Source of the DNA: Picosynechococcus sp. PCC 7003
Lineage (GTDB): Bacteria; Cyanobacteriota; Cyanobacteriia; Cyanobacteriales; MRBY01
NCBI RefSeq assembly: GCF_001693255.1
Contig: NZ_CP016474.1
Location: 2,188,661-2,252,660, forward strand
DNA: 64,000 nt
Direction of reading: 5' to 3'
Position numbers and translations under genes: made by a program. Every line of letters begins with the position of its first letter. Positions within the stretch are counted from its first letter, which is position 1. This document shows positions 9,257 to 18,626 of this stretch, piece after piece. The notes under the pieces are model-generated. The model was not told the origin of the DNA and searched no databases. It saw nothing but the letters and a program-made list of their open reading frames with translations.

Positions 9257-12200
9257 TCAGGAAAATATTTGAATTTCGGCGGCATAATAGCGTTTTGTTT
9301 CGGCTTCGGTGTGGCTAAAGATTACGCCTAAATCTTCGAGGATTTCTAAACATATTGGGATGGCTTTTGCTTTGGTTTTTGTGCTGCCTTTAAACTGGGC
9401 AGAAATTTGAGTTTGTGTCCATTCGCTGCCTTGGGTGCGGAGGAGATCGCGGATGGCGGCGAGTTGATCTTTGAGTTTGGTAGGGAATTTTTGTTGTTCG
9501 GGTGGGGCGATCACCTCTTCTTTTTCTTCTTCTACCCCTAATCCTTCAATGACTTTTTGGGTGATGACTTGATCGGGGGCTTGGTATTCGGGTCGGAGCC
9601 AACGGACAAAGCCGTTTCGTTCTTCTTCGGCACGTTCTGCATTCAAATCGACTAATCTTTGCAGGATAGTTTGTTCGAGTTGTTCTTTGAGTTCGCTGTT
9701 GTTGGGTTCGGTTTGACATCCCTCTAAATCTTCCATCCCTCCGCCTTCGGCACCTCCCTTGGGAAGGGAGACAAGATCGCCATAAACCTTTTGCCACAGG
9801 GGGATCAGGTCGTCCCATCCGTAGGCTTGGAAAACGAGGCGATCGAGGTCGTCATGGATTTGTTTTAGGGTCGTGATTAGGGCTTTATTGTTAAATTCTC
9901 TGTCTGCATCGGTGAAGGGTTCAACCCGTCGCATTTTTTCGAGGCAGTTATACATCGCGGTGATGGTGACTTCGGGATGTGCGCCTTGGACTTGTTTGCG
10001 GTGGCTGTCTAATCTCTCGCCTAATTCGCGGATTTCTTGTTTCAGTTCTGCCGATGGATCTGGAAATGGAAAAGGATCAAAACAAACAGAATTGTTATAA
10101 CGTGGTCGGTCTTCTAAAGTTCCCCCCATCGCTAATGTCCAACAGATATGTATTTGGCTTGATACAATTCCAAGAGTAAAAGCATCTTCTAGAGAAAGAA
10201 TAATCAAGCTGCCATCAGGTAAAACATTAGAATCGACAAAAATAAAAAATCTATGCTTTGAAACTTCACTTGTGACAATATATCTTTTCAAGTCTTGGTT
10301 TGCTTGTCTCATTGCTGGTCGTGTTCTACCAAAAAGCCACCATTTTTCTCTAAATAAACGGTCTGTACTTTGTTCTCGATGCGGTCTGATTTGTTCAACA
10401 ATTCTCTGATACGCCGTTGGATTAAGTTGTTGCGCTGAATTAGAGTCATATCCAAAAAAATCAATTACAAATGCATTTCTTGTAAGACCTGTTATATCGT
10501 CACCTGATAAATATGGACGAATAACTGAGGAATTTTGTGCAGACTTATATTGAGATACTTCATCACTTTGTATCAAGAATCCTCTAGCCCAATGCTCTCC
10601 TTTATTTCTGCGTGGTTGAACTAATTTACATCCTTGGTAGCTGATTTGTGAATTAGATTGCAGAGAGGCAGCTTTTATAATATCAACACCAATTCTTAAA
10701 TCGTCATAAATAATCCCTTTTGACCAAGAAAATTTTAATAAGCTTGCTTTTTCTTCTGGGGTTTCTCCCTCAATTTCTTGAATGATTTTACCTAAACGAC
10801 CACGATATAACTTTTCGTGTGCTGTAGTCATTGCAATTCTCACTTGTGCTGCACCTTCTTCTTCATCTACCCAAGGATGGTCTGGGATTGCAAAAGAAAT
10901 TGATAACGCTCTTTTTTTTCGATGAGTATGTAAGCAAACAACTTGTCTATTCCGAATTTGACTAATGCTATTGCTTGTAATTAAACCAAAGCTTTTAATA
11001 CTCTTTTGAGATAATAATTCCCCACAGCGATTCCACCAATACATAACATAATCGATATTGGCAGGGGTTTTTGAATATGTACTAACTAATGAATCTACAT
11101 AACCGTCACCTAATTTTGTTCTCATTTTTTTAGTTCCCAAAAAAGGCGGATTGGAAACAATATAATCAGCCTGTTGCCATTGCGCTTCCCGTGGATTGAT
11201 ATACTCTAAAATTTTCACCTGATCACTCGGATCCGGCACATCCTCTCCCGTTACTGGATGCCTCATCGTGCGTCCACCCCAGCGCGTTCTCACCTTGCCC
11301 GTTTTCGGATCAATCGCCGGTTTCGTCCCGTCATAATCCAACACCGCATCCCGACACTCAATATTTTTATATTCCCGTAACACAGGCTCCACAGGCGGCA
11401 AATTCCCAAACAAACGAAAATGCCATTGCAAATAGCCAATCCAGATCACCAAATCCGCAATCTCCGCCGCCCTCGGATTAATTTCAATGCCCAAAAACTG
11501 CGAAGGATTCACCTGATCAAAATCCAGCCGTAACTGAGAAGACCCCAACACCGTCCCTAAACGATTCAGAACCTCAAGCTCCAGCGTTTTCATCAAATCC
11601 ATCGTCACATAGAGAAAATTCCCCGACCCACAAGCCGGATCAAGCACCCGAATCTGCCGCAATTCCCCCAGAAACTCCGTCAATTTTGCCGCCGCCTCCT
11701 GCCGTTTTTTGGTTTTAGCCGCCGCCGATTTCGCCGCTTCCTCCTCCTCTAAAAGCGTTTCCACTTCTCCTTGGAGCAACTGCCATTTTTCCTGTAATGG
11801 CTCAATAATCACCGGACGCACCAACCGCTCCACATAAGCCCTCGGCGTATAATGCGCCCCCAATTTGCTCCGTTCCTTCTTCTCCAACGCCCGCTCCAAC
11901 AACGTCCCAAAGATCGCCGGCTCCACATTTTTCCAATCCCGTTCCGCCGCCTTCAGCAAAATCTTTAACTGTTCCGCAGTAAGTTCAAGGGCTTGCGGAT
12001 TCGCAAACAGCCCCCCATTAAACCGGAGCAACTGCCCATGAAACCCAAAACTCGTCCCCCCATTCATCGCCTGCCATAACGCCTCCACCTGCGGTTTAAA
12101 ATCCTGCGGTTTCAGCAACCAACGACTTTCCAGAGCCTCCGTAAACAACTGCTCTTTTAATAAGCCCACATCCTCCGCAAACATCGTAAAAATACACCGC

Positions 12201-12853
12201 ATCAAAAATTGCGCCACCACCTGCGGATCCGCCGTTTTTTCCAACGTTTTCGCCAAATCCGCCAAATCCGCTGCCACTTCCCGCGTCACCTGCGCTGCAA
12301 TCTTTTCAGGATTTAACGACTGCGGATCCGTGAAAATTTTATAGAAAAATTCCTTAACATCCGGCTTTTCCAGATCCGTAAACAGAATTTTCGGCACACT
12401 GTCATAGGTTCCGTAATTCCCATTCGCACTGAGCCAAGACTCACTAAAATCCTGCCACACCCGAAAATGATCGCCGATATCGCAGGTAATCAAAAACGGC
12501 GGTTTCGGAGTCACAAAGCGCGCATAGGTACGAGCCTGTCCAAATGCTTTCTTCATCTCCTTACGATAGGTTGCCGTCCCTCTTTTCCCCGTCCCTTTAT
12601 TGCTGCTATTACTACCCTGCTTGGCCTCTAGGACAAAGCAACCCTCTTTATAAAAATCGATAAAATTCGTTGTTGTCACCCCACTCGGCGCAATAATTTT
12701 TACATCCCGATCAAAGCAATAATAATTATTCTCCCGTCCCTTCGGTGGCGACGGCTCCACCCCTAGAAATTCACAAAAGTCATTCAAAAAAGTCTGGTAA
12801 TTTGCCCGTTCATTCCCTTCCGAGCCTGCCCACTTCTGAATAAAATCCGTCAT
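9257..12853 (-). CDS. Single-chain restriction-modification enzyme (MmeI-like, type IIG/IIL)
   Basis: A 1198-residue protein starting MTDFIQKWAGSEGNERANYQ, the usual opening of MmeI-family enzymes that combine endonuclease and N6-adenine methyltransferase. A PD-(D/E)xK-like element is seen in FIDFYKEGCFVLEAKQG (about residues 85-100). Methyltransferase motif I is VLDPACGSGNFLYV (about 410) and motif IV is YIVSNPPFLG (about 570). A target-recognition region follows, then a C-terminal coiled and winged-helix-like part. The ATG at 12853 is taken over a GTG three codons upstream. The segment coding residues about 565-920 is much richer in A+T than both flanks, and no HIP1 site occurs in the gene. 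No separate methylase or nuclease gene adjoins it. No frameshift is seen. Confidence 0.9.
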   Translation of the reverse strand: MTDFIQKWAGSEGNERANYQTFLNDFCEFLGVEPSPPKGRENNYYCFDRDVKIIAPSGVTTTNFIDFYKEGCFVLEAKQGSNSSNKGTGKRGTATYRKEMKKAFGQARTYARFVTPKPPFLITCDIGDHFRVWQDFSESWLSANGNYGTYDSVPKILFTDLEKPDVKEFFYKIFTDPQSLNPEKIAAQVTREVAADLADLAKTLEKTADPQVVAQFLMRCIFTMFAEDVGLLKEQLFTEALESRWLLKPQDFKPQVEALWQAMNGGTSFGFHGQLLRFNGGLFANPQALELTAEQLKILLKAAERDWKNVEPAIFGTLLERALEKKERSKLGAHYTPRAYVERLVRPVIIEPLQEKWQLLQGEVETLLEEEEAAKSAAAKTKKRQEAAAKLTEFLGELRQIRVLDPACGSGNFLYVTMDLMKTLELEVLNRLGTVLGSSQLRLDFDQVNPSQFLGIEINPRAAEIADLVIWIGYLQWHFRLFGNLPPVEPVLREYKNIECRDAVLDYDGTKPAIDPKTGKVRTRWGGRTMRHPVTGEDVPDPSDQVKILEYINPREAQWQQADYIVSNPPFLGTKKMRTKLGDGYVDSLVSTYSKTPANIDYVMYWWNRCGELLSQKSIKSFGLITSNSISQIRNRQVVCLHTHRKKRALSISFAIPDHPWVDEEEGAAQVRIAMTTAHEKLYRGRLGKIIQEIEGETPEEKASLLKFSWSKGIIYDDLRIGVDIIKAASLQSNSQISYQGCKLVQPRRNKGEHWARGFLIQSDEVSQYKSAQNSSVIRPYLSGDDITGLTRNAFVIDFFGYDSNSAQQLNPTAYQRIVEQIRPHREQSTDRLFREKWWLFGRTRPAMRQANQDLKRYIVTSEVSKHRFFIFVDSNVLPDGSLIILSLEDAFTLGIVSSQIHICWTLAMGGTLEDRPRYNNSVCFDPFPFPDPSAELKQEIRELGERLDSHRKQVQGAHPEVTITAMYNCLEKMRRVEPFTDADREFNNKALITTLKQIHDDLDRLVFQAYGWDDLIPLWQKVYGDLVSLPKGGAEGGGMEDLEGCQTEPNNSELKEQLEQTILQRLVDLNAERAEEERNGFVRWLRPEYQAPDQVITQKVIEGLGVEEEKEEVIAPPEQQKFPTKLKDQLAAIRDLLRTQGSEWTQTQISAQFKGSTKTKAKAIPICLEILEDLGVIFSHTEAETKRYYAAEIQIFS

Positions 12854-12901
12854 ATTTTGCACACATACTGAGGCGATCGCCCCTTGATTTTACCCCATAC
12901 A

Positions 12902-13564
12902 CTAAGGAACCCCTTCTGTCTGCGACATCTCCCCCAAGGGAGTGGGTTTTTGGAAGGCGATCGCCGCTGCCCAAATATGGAGATAATCTGCTGCCCGTCG
13001 CCAGGAGCCTTGGGATTGAGCCACGATTTCCGCCGCTTTTTCCGCAGACAGGGTTAAAAGACAGGTTTGTTCTGGGATAGTAGCCGCCACAATTTTGAGT
13101 GCGGCCCAAGCTTGCAAAGTTGAGATATCGAGGGGTGGCAGCGTGATCGTTGTTGTTTTCAGCCCCGCAAGTTTCGCCCAAAAACTCACATCTACATGGC
13201 TGCCGACCACCACTGTCCCCTGTCGCATCCGCACCCGGAGCAGTCCCCCCACAAACAAACCCAGGGGCAGGCGATCCACCTCGTCCCAATAGGCGATCGC
13301 CCCCGTTTTGAGCCATTGCCAGCGCTGGAGATAATTGGGCGGCACGTAGCAATAATTTCCCCCCGTTTGCGATCGCCAATGGTGCAGATGGGCCGTTTTC
13401 CCGAAACCCTTTTCCCCCAAGATTTGCACAAATTGATTTCCTCCTGGCAAGGGAGCTTCAGAATAACCGCGATCCAGCCAGAAAGTGACATCTTGCGCCA
13501 GTTGTTCCGTACCGATAAACGGATTGTGCCGTAAACCGATTGCCTGGTAAGGATTTATCGTCAT
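12902..13564 (-). CDS. AAA-type ATPase, last gene of a three-gene operon
   Basis: A 220-residue P-loop ATPase. The N-terminus (NPYQAIGLRHNPFIG) recalls the opening of ExeA/MoxR-like AAA proteins. Walker A is LGEKGFGKTA (about residue 50), Walker B is AIAYWDEVDRLP, and a sensor-1-like VVVGSHVD follows, so the nucleotide site looks intact. A small helical lid (ALKIVAATIPEQT... to AADYLHIWAAAIAF) ends the protein. Its start lies 2 nt after the stop of the arrestin-like gene, which points to translational coupling. Specific function not recognised; I infer that it acts with its two operon partners. Confidence 0.8.
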   Translation of the reverse strand: MTINPYQAIGLRHNPFIGTEQLAQDVTFWLDRGYSEAPLPGGNQFVQILGEKGFGKTAHLHHWRSQTGGNYCYVPPNYLQRWQWLKTGAIAYWDEVDRLPLGLFVGGLLRVRMRQGTVVVGSHVDVSFWAKLAGLKTTTITLPPLDISTLQAWAALKIVAATIPEQTCLLTLSAEKAAEIVAQSQGSWRRAADYLHIWAAAIAFQKPTPLGEMSQTEGVP

Positions 13565-13566
13565 GC

Positions 13567-13950
13567 TTAGGCCAATACCTGAAAAGAAGCCACTGCCGTA
13601 TCTTTGTCACCAAACAAGCCTGGAAACGTGATCTTCACTTCCACTGCCCACATCAACCGAAACAAAAAGCCATCGTAGGAAATGGGCACGTCTAAGGGGA
13701 TTTCAAAGGAAAAAGAGTGCTTCCGACCGATCAGGTTCATCACCATATTTGGGTCAAGGATTTGGAAATTTATTACTTGGCGATCGCCTTTCCCACGACC
13801 TTCCGTTGACCAGAGAATTGAAACTGTCGCTTTTTTCGGGCAACGGTCTGGATTTTCCGGCTGCCAAATAAAATAACCCGATAATCTTTCCCCTAACCTC
13901 ACTTCATCGCAGTCTAGGTGTAGCTCAATGGGCGTTTTCAGCGTCGTCAT
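13567..13950 (-). CDS. Arrestin-like beta-sandwich protein
   Basis: A 127-residue protein with alternating strand pattern and the arrestin/Spo0M-type layout: IELHLDCDEVRLGERLSGYF at the start, then a mid-section ending HSFSFEIPLDVPISYDGFLF, then MWAVEVKITFPG and a closing FQVLA. No catalytic motif and no membrane segment. Its ATG overlaps the stop of the upstream membrane gene (ATGA) and it is followed 2 nt later by the AAA ATPase. The fold call rests on pattern only. Function unknown. Confidence 0.7.
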   Translation of the reverse strand: MTTLKTPIELHLDCDEVRLGERLSGYFIWQPENPDRCPKKATVSILWSTEGRGKGDRQVINFQILDPNMVMNLIGRKHSFSFEIPLDVPISYDGFLFRLMWAVEVKITFPGLFGDKDTAVASFQVLA

Positions 13951-14843
13951 GGTTTATTTACTACTCTCAGCTTAAAAAATGAGGTGTCCCGTACCACCTG
14001 GGGCAAATGACAACGCACTTGCAATTCCCAGCGCAGTTGATTATGGGTCGGTGCGTAGATGCTCGGCTTGGCATCGGGGGGAATGGTCAGGTCAATGGTA
14101 TATTCCAGTTGTTTGACCCCCCGACTAATGGCGCGCTCCAAGCAAGTCTGGGTCGAAAACCCATGGGTCACCGTTTCGAGGTCTGTGCCACGGTAATATT
14201 GCACCCATTCGTAATGCAGCCAGATGGCAGACAAGAGGGCTGTTTGGGTCGTGTGTCCATTGCGCAAGGGACGACGATAGCGCACCCGATAGGTTTCCCC
14301 GGCATAGAGCGGATAGGTCGGTAAAATAAGCATTCCGGCTTTGATCCGATATTTTTGGTAGAGGAGCCGCCCCACCCAAATCAAACCACCCACGCCGATG
14401 GCCACAAAGGGCGTTAGAAATAGCAACATCAATACATTGCCGACAGCTGGTGTTCTGAGAAGTTGTAATAGGGCGATCGCAAACATCGTAAAAGAAACCC
14501 CGCACCAAATGCCGAGCCACGCCGTAATAAAAAGACCCGCACAGCCCACTGCCGCCCAGCTACTCGATTGGGGAGACTCTGCTGAGAGGACATAACCTTC
14601 TGGAGTATATTTTGGCTCCCAGCATTGGGCATTGGGGCAATACTCTTGCTGTGGGATTTTGAGATTGGCCATGGGCGATCGCCTGAAGTTCCCCACCATT
14701 TTCCCTAGAATTTCGACGGGCGTCTCAAAAAAATAGATAAACCTTATCAACCAAAGCCCAAGGGATACCCACAGTCCCCACAGAAGCAAAAGTCCTGCAA
14801 ATTTGACGTTCTCCCATACCCTTAAATTATTATGCTGCGACAA
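13947..14843 (-). CDS. Membrane protein with C-terminal arrestin-like domain
   Basis: A 298-residue protein, function not recognised. Transmembrane helices are seen near residues 13-38 (FAGLLLLWGLWVSLGLWLIRF...), 97-125 and 135-160. The C-terminal 130 residues look like a second beta-sandwich: YPLYAGETYRVRYRRPL, then a strand-rich middle, then PSIYAPTHNQLRWELQVRCH and FFKLRVV at the end. This closing pattern matches that of the downstream 127-residue protein, so the operon encodes one membrane-anchored and one soluble arrestin-like protein plus an ATPase. It is the first gene of the operon, divergent from ahcY. Confidence 0.7.
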   Translation of the reverse strand: MSQHNNLRVWENVKFAGLLLLWGLWVSLGLWLIRFIYFFETPVEILGKMVGNFRRSPMANLKIPQQEYCPNAQCWEPKYTPEGYVLSAESPQSSSWAAVGCAGLFITAWLGIWCGVSFTMFAIALLQLLRTPAVGNVLMLLFLTPFVAIGVGGLIWVGRLLYQKYRIKAGMLILPTYPLYAGETYRVRYRRPLRNGHTTQTALLSAIWLHYEWVQYYRGTDLETVTHGFSTQTCLERAISRGVKQLEYTIDLTIPPDAKPSIYAPTHNQLRWELQVRCHLPQVVRDTSFFKLRVVNKP

Positions 14844-15044
14844 ATCACGCCGAAGACAAGCCTGACAAAGTCAATGGACTTAAGGTTAAACTTTAGAATA
14901 CTTTAAACACACTGCTGATTTTAAGGAAAAATTCTATCTGAGCCATGCAAGCGAGTGGCATGATTACCAGACCGATGTATTTCTAGATCAGCCACAATAT
15001 ATTTTTAATCACCTTTCTCTGGACATTCACTAAACAGCAAAACT

Positions 15045-16421
15045 ATGAGCACTTCAACCCTCACCCGTGACTACAAGGTCGCCGATATTAATTTAGCAAG
15101 TTGGGGACGCAAGGAAATTGCGATCGCCGAAGGCGAAATGCCCGCCCTGATGACCATCCGCAAAAAATACAGTGCAAGTAAGCCCTTAGCTGGTGCAAAG
15201 ATTATCGGCTGTATTCACATGACCATTCAAACGGCGGTGCTGATTGAAACCCTAGTCGAACTGGGGGCAGAAGTGCGTTGGTCATCCTGTAATATCTTCT
15301 CTACCCAAGATCACGCCGCAGCGGCGATCGCCGAAGCAGGCGTACCCGTCTTTGCCTGGAAAGGGGAAACCGAAGAAGAATACATGTGGTGCATTGAGCA
15401 AACCTGCCGCACCCCCGCAGGCGAACTGTGGGATGCCAACATGATCCTCGACGATGGCGGTGATCTCACGGGTTACATCCACGAAACCTATCCCGAAATG
15501 CTCACCAAGATTCATGGCGTGACCGAAGAGACCACCACTGGAGTCCACCGCCTCTATGAAATGCTCGAAAAGGGCAAACTCAAAATTCCGGCGATCAATG
15601 TCAACGACTCCGTCACCAAAGCGAAAAACGATAACAAATATGGTTGTCGCCACAGCTTAAACGATGCCATCAAGCGCGCCACTGACCACCTCCTCGCCGG
15701 GAAAAAAGCCCTGGTGATTGGTTATGGGGATGTAGGCAAAGGATCTGCCGCTTCCCTCCGTCAGGAAGGCATGATCGTCAAGGTAACAGAAGTCGACCCC
15801 ATCTGTGCAATGCAGGCTTGCATGGACGGCTTTGAAGTGGTTTCACCCTTTATTAACGGCATTAACAACGGGCCAGAGAGCATCAACAAAGACCTCTTGG
15901 CGAATACGGATCTTTTAGTGACGGCTACGGGTAACTTCAACGTCTGTGATGCTAATATGCTCGCTGCCCTGAAGCCGAGTGCAGTGGTCTGTAATATTGG
16001 TCACTTTGACAATGAAATTGACACGGCCTACATGCGGAAAAATTGGCAGTGGGAAGAAATTAAGCCCCAAGTCCACAAGGTTTATCGTAGTGATGATCCC
16101 CAAGACTTTTTGATTCTCTTGGCAGAAGGTCGTTTGGTAAACCTCGGTAATGCAACGGGTCATCCCTCCCGGATTATGGATGGTTCGTTTGCTAACCAAG
16201 TTCTTGCCCAAATGTTCCTTTTCGAGCGTAAGTTTGCGGATCAAGACCCCGCGACGCGCAAGATCACGGTTGAAGTATTACCGAAGCATCTCGATGAGGA
16301 AGTGGCTCGCTACATGGTGCAAGGGTTTGGCGGCGTAATCACTCAACTCACCCAAACCCAAGCGGACTATATCCATGTGCCTGTGGCAGGGCCTTTCAAA
16401 ACTGAAAGCTACAAGTACTAA
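15045..16421 (+). CDS. ahcY: S-adenosylhomocysteine hydrolase
   Basis: A 458-residue enzyme that hydrolyses S-adenosylhomocysteine to adenosine and homocysteine, removing the inhibitor of methyltransferases. NAD-binding [12 protein letters not shown], the catalytic stretch [15 protein letters not shown] and the C-terminal PFKTESYKY identify it. It carries the insertion of about 35-40 residues around [20 protein letters not shown] seen in the long bacterial form. The 200-nt upstream region, divergent from the arrestin operon, has a small hairpin (CATGC/GCATG near 14945-14960) but no S-adenosylhomocysteine riboswitch that I can recognise. Confidence 0.97.
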   Translation: MSTSTLTRDYKVADINLASWGRKEIAIAEGEMPALMTIRKKYSASKPLAGAKIIGCIHMTIQTAVLIETLVELGAEVRWSSCNIFSTQDHAAAAIAEAGVPVFAWKGETEEEYMWCIEQTCRTPAGELWDANMILDDGGDLTGYIHETYPEMLTKIHGVTEETTTGVHRLYEMLEKGKLKIPAINVNDSVTKAKNDNKYGCRHSLNDAIKRATDHLLAGKKALVIGYGDVGKGSAASLRQEGMIVKVTEVDPICAMQACMDGFEVVSPFINGINNGPESINKDLLANTDLLVTATGNFNVCDANMLAALKPSAVVCNIGHFDNEIDTAYMRKNWQWEEIKPQVHKVYRSDDPQDFLILLAEGRLVNLGNATGHPSRIMDGSFANQVLAQMFLFERKFADQDPATRKITVEVLPKHLDEEVARYMVQGFGGVITQLTQTQADYIHVPVAGPFKTESYKY

Positions 16422-16455
16422 GGCTTGATTTCGTTTCAGCTTGAATAAAGATGGC

Positions 16456-16484
16456 AGGGGTTGATCTTGGTCAACCCCTTTTTG
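16456..16484 (+). terminator. Rho-independent terminator of ahcY
   Basis: Nine-base-pair stem AGGGGTTGA/TCAACCCCT with loop TCTTGG and a T5 tail, 35 nt past the ahcY stop and just before the convergent dihydroorotase-like gene. Confidence 0.85.
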
Positions 16485-16494
16485 ATGGCGGGTT

Positions 16495-17760
16495 TTAGCC
16501 TAAAAATGTATTGATGACTTTGCCCGTGAGCGTTTTTTCCCACCAAGGAGTATTGGTTTGGGGACAGTGGAGATTTTCTGGGCTAACCTGCCATGTTTTG
16601 CTGGGATCGAACAGGATTAAGGGTTGGCAATTTTCAGGAGTAATTGCCTTCACTTCATAACCTAAGCATTTCTGAGGATTTGCGCTGAGGGCTTGCCAGA
16701 GTTGGAGGGGTTGCCATTCTTGGGAGACAACAAAATTTTGCCAGAGGATCGGCAGGGCAATTTCTAAACCAATCACTCCGGGAGGGGCTTCGGCAAAGCT
16801 GACAGTCTTTTCTTCGTAGAGATAGGGTTGATGATCGATGGCGATCGCCTCAATAATCCCAGTTTTCACGCCCTCGATTAATGCCTGTTGATCTTCCGGA
16901 TTACCAAGGGGCGGATCCAGGCGGAGATTCGGGTCATAGGTGCTGAGGGCCTTCGTATTCCAGAGCAGATGCATCCAGGTGACGCTCGCTGTAATCGGTA
17001 GCCCCCGCTGTTTTGCCTCCGCAATCAAGGCCACCCCCCGGGCGGTGGAGATGCGCATGAGATGAACAGGGGTTTTCAGTTCGGCAACAAGCTCACAAAT
17101 CGAGGCGATCGCCGTCGTTTCCACCGAGGCCAATTCTTCCACCAGACCATAGGCTAAACTCGCTTTGCCGTAGCGGGCCGTCCCCCCATTATGCAGCGCT
17201 AAATTTTTTGGGTAGAGGGCGATCGGTTGTTGATAGGGCCGGAGATATTCCAACGTGCGTCGCAACAGGAGCCAATTGCTTAACGCTTGGCCATCACTAA
17301 ATCCGGCAATAGGTTCGGTTGCCAGTTCTCCCAATTCCGTGAGATTTTCCCCTTGGCATTTTTTCGTCAAGGCAGCCCAAGGCAAAAACTTTGGTTTTGG
17401 GTAGGGCAGTTGGTTAATCAGTTGTTGAAAGCTTTGCAGTTGGCCAACATTATCGAGGGGAGGCTGAGTATTCGGCAAAATGCCCACTTGGGTAAATCCA
17501 CCCGCAAGGGCACCCTGGGCTAACTGGGCCAGAGTTTCACGGGATTCATAACCGGGTTCGCTACTGTGGCTATAAAGATCCACTAAACCGGGCGCCAGGA
17601 TCAGGTCTTCAGCTTCGATGGATTCTACTTCAGCGGGGAGATCTGACAATTGCGGGGCGATCGCCGCTAACTTGCCATTTTTTAACCATACGTCTTGGCG
17701 ATGATCCAAGTTGGCGACGGGGTCTAGTACCCGCACCTGCCGTAAAACAACGTTATCCAT
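16495..17760 (-). CDS. Dihydroorotase-like protein lacking metal ligands
   Basis: A 421-residue amidohydrolase of the class I dihydroorotase family (ILAPGLVDLYSHSSEPG, PNTQPPLDN, APPGVIGLEIALP). In active enzymes the first motif is HxH; here it is YSH. The HVST motif is RIST, the HAED-like motif is YPKN, and DHAPH is DHQPY. Three or more metal-binding His residues are therefore absent, so hydrolysis of dihydroorotate is unlikely. A complete class II pyrC lies at 36825-37859. Inactive homologues (PyrX type) can act as structural partners of aspartate transcarbamoylase, which is a possible role here. Start ATG at 17760 (MDNVVLRQVRVLDP) fits the family; the longer frame upstream does not. Confidence 0.85.
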   Translation of the reverse strand: MDNVVLRQVRVLDPVANLDHRQDVWLKNGKLAAIAPQLSDLPAEVESIEAEDLILAPGLVDLYSHSSEPGYESRETLAQLAQGALAGGFTQVGILPNTQPPLDNVGQLQSFQQLINQLPYPKPKFLPWAALTKKCQGENLTELGELATEPIAGFSDGQALSNWLLLRRTLEYLRPYQQPIALYPKNLALHNGGTARYGKASLAYGLVEELASVETTAIASICELVAELKTPVHLMRISTARGVALIAEAKQRGLPITASVTWMHLLWNTKALSTYDPNLRLDPPLGNPEDQQALIEGVKTGIIEAIAIDHQPYLYEEKTVSFAEAPPGVIGLEIALPILWQNFVVSQEWQPLQLWQALSANPQKCLGYEVKAITPENCQPLILFDPSKTWQVSPENLHCPQTNTPWWEKTLTGKVINTFLG

Positions 17761-17925
17761 TGCCGCACTTACCACCGAAATATTCCCCTTCCATGAAAAT
17801 CCGTCCCCCATTCTACTGTTTCTGCCCTAAATCCCCCTGGACTTTGTGAAATTCAACAACATTTACGACAAAAGCGAATCAGTCTCACTATGATGATTTT
17901 GTGCTGATTTTGGAGTGAATTGAAC

Positions 17926-18525
17926 ATGAGTGCATTACGGGTTGGTATTGCGGGGCCAGTGGGGTCAGGAAAAACGGCGCTTTTGGATGCCCTGTGTAAG
18001 GCGCTGCGGGATCAATATGCGATCGCCGTCGTCACCAACGATATCTACACCAAAGAAGATGCCCAGTTTTTAACCCGCTCCGGCGCACTCCCTCCCGAAC
18101 GCATTATGGGGGTGGAAACAGGGGGCTGTCCCCACACGGCGATCCGCGAAGATGCGTCCCTAAATTTGGCAGCGATCGCCGAATTAGAAGAAACATTCCA
18201 GCCCCTAACCCTAATGTTCGTTGAGAGTGGGGGTGATAATTTAGCCGCAACCTTCAGTCCCGAACTGGTGGATCTGACGATCTACGTGATTGATGTGGCC
18301 GCTGGCGACAAAATTCCCCGGAAAGGCGGCCCCGGAATCACCAAATCTGATCTGTTAGTCATCAACAAAATCGATTTAGCCCCAGCGGTAGGTGCCGACC
18401 TAGATGTGATGGATCGCGATGCAAAAAAAATGCGAGGGGATAAGCCTTTTATTTTTACTAATCTTAAGACCCAAATCGGCTTAGATGCGGTGATTGATTT
18501 CATCAAAAAACATATTATTGAGTAG
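17926..18525 (+). CDS. ureG: Urease accessory GTPase UreG
   Basis: A 199-residue SIMIBI GTPase that drives nickel delivery to urease with UreD, UreF and UreE. Walker A is [11 protein letters not shown], the nickel-binding CPH lies in [14 protein letters not shown], and base recognition is by VINKIDLA. The ATG at 17926 is chosen over a TTG two codons upstream. No other urease gene is adjacent; ureD is 40 kb away at 58263-59120 and the structural genes are outside the window. Confidence 0.97.
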   Translation: MSALRVGIAGPVGSGKTALLDALCKALRDQYAIAVVTNDIYTKEDAQFLTRSGALPPERIMGVETGGCPHTAIREDASLNLAAIAELEETFQPLTLMFVESGGDNLAATFSPELVDLTIYVIDVAAGDKIPRKGGPGITKSDLLVINKIDLAPAVGADLDVMDRDAKKMRGDKPFIFTNLKTQIGLDAVIDFIKKHIIE

Positions 18526-18626
18526 AGAGAAACACAAAAATTCTGACTCGAATCTCAATGCTTATTCGCTCAAATAATGGCAGCTTTTTTTTGCGGTTTA
18601 AAAAGTAACAGAATTCCCTCTTAATA

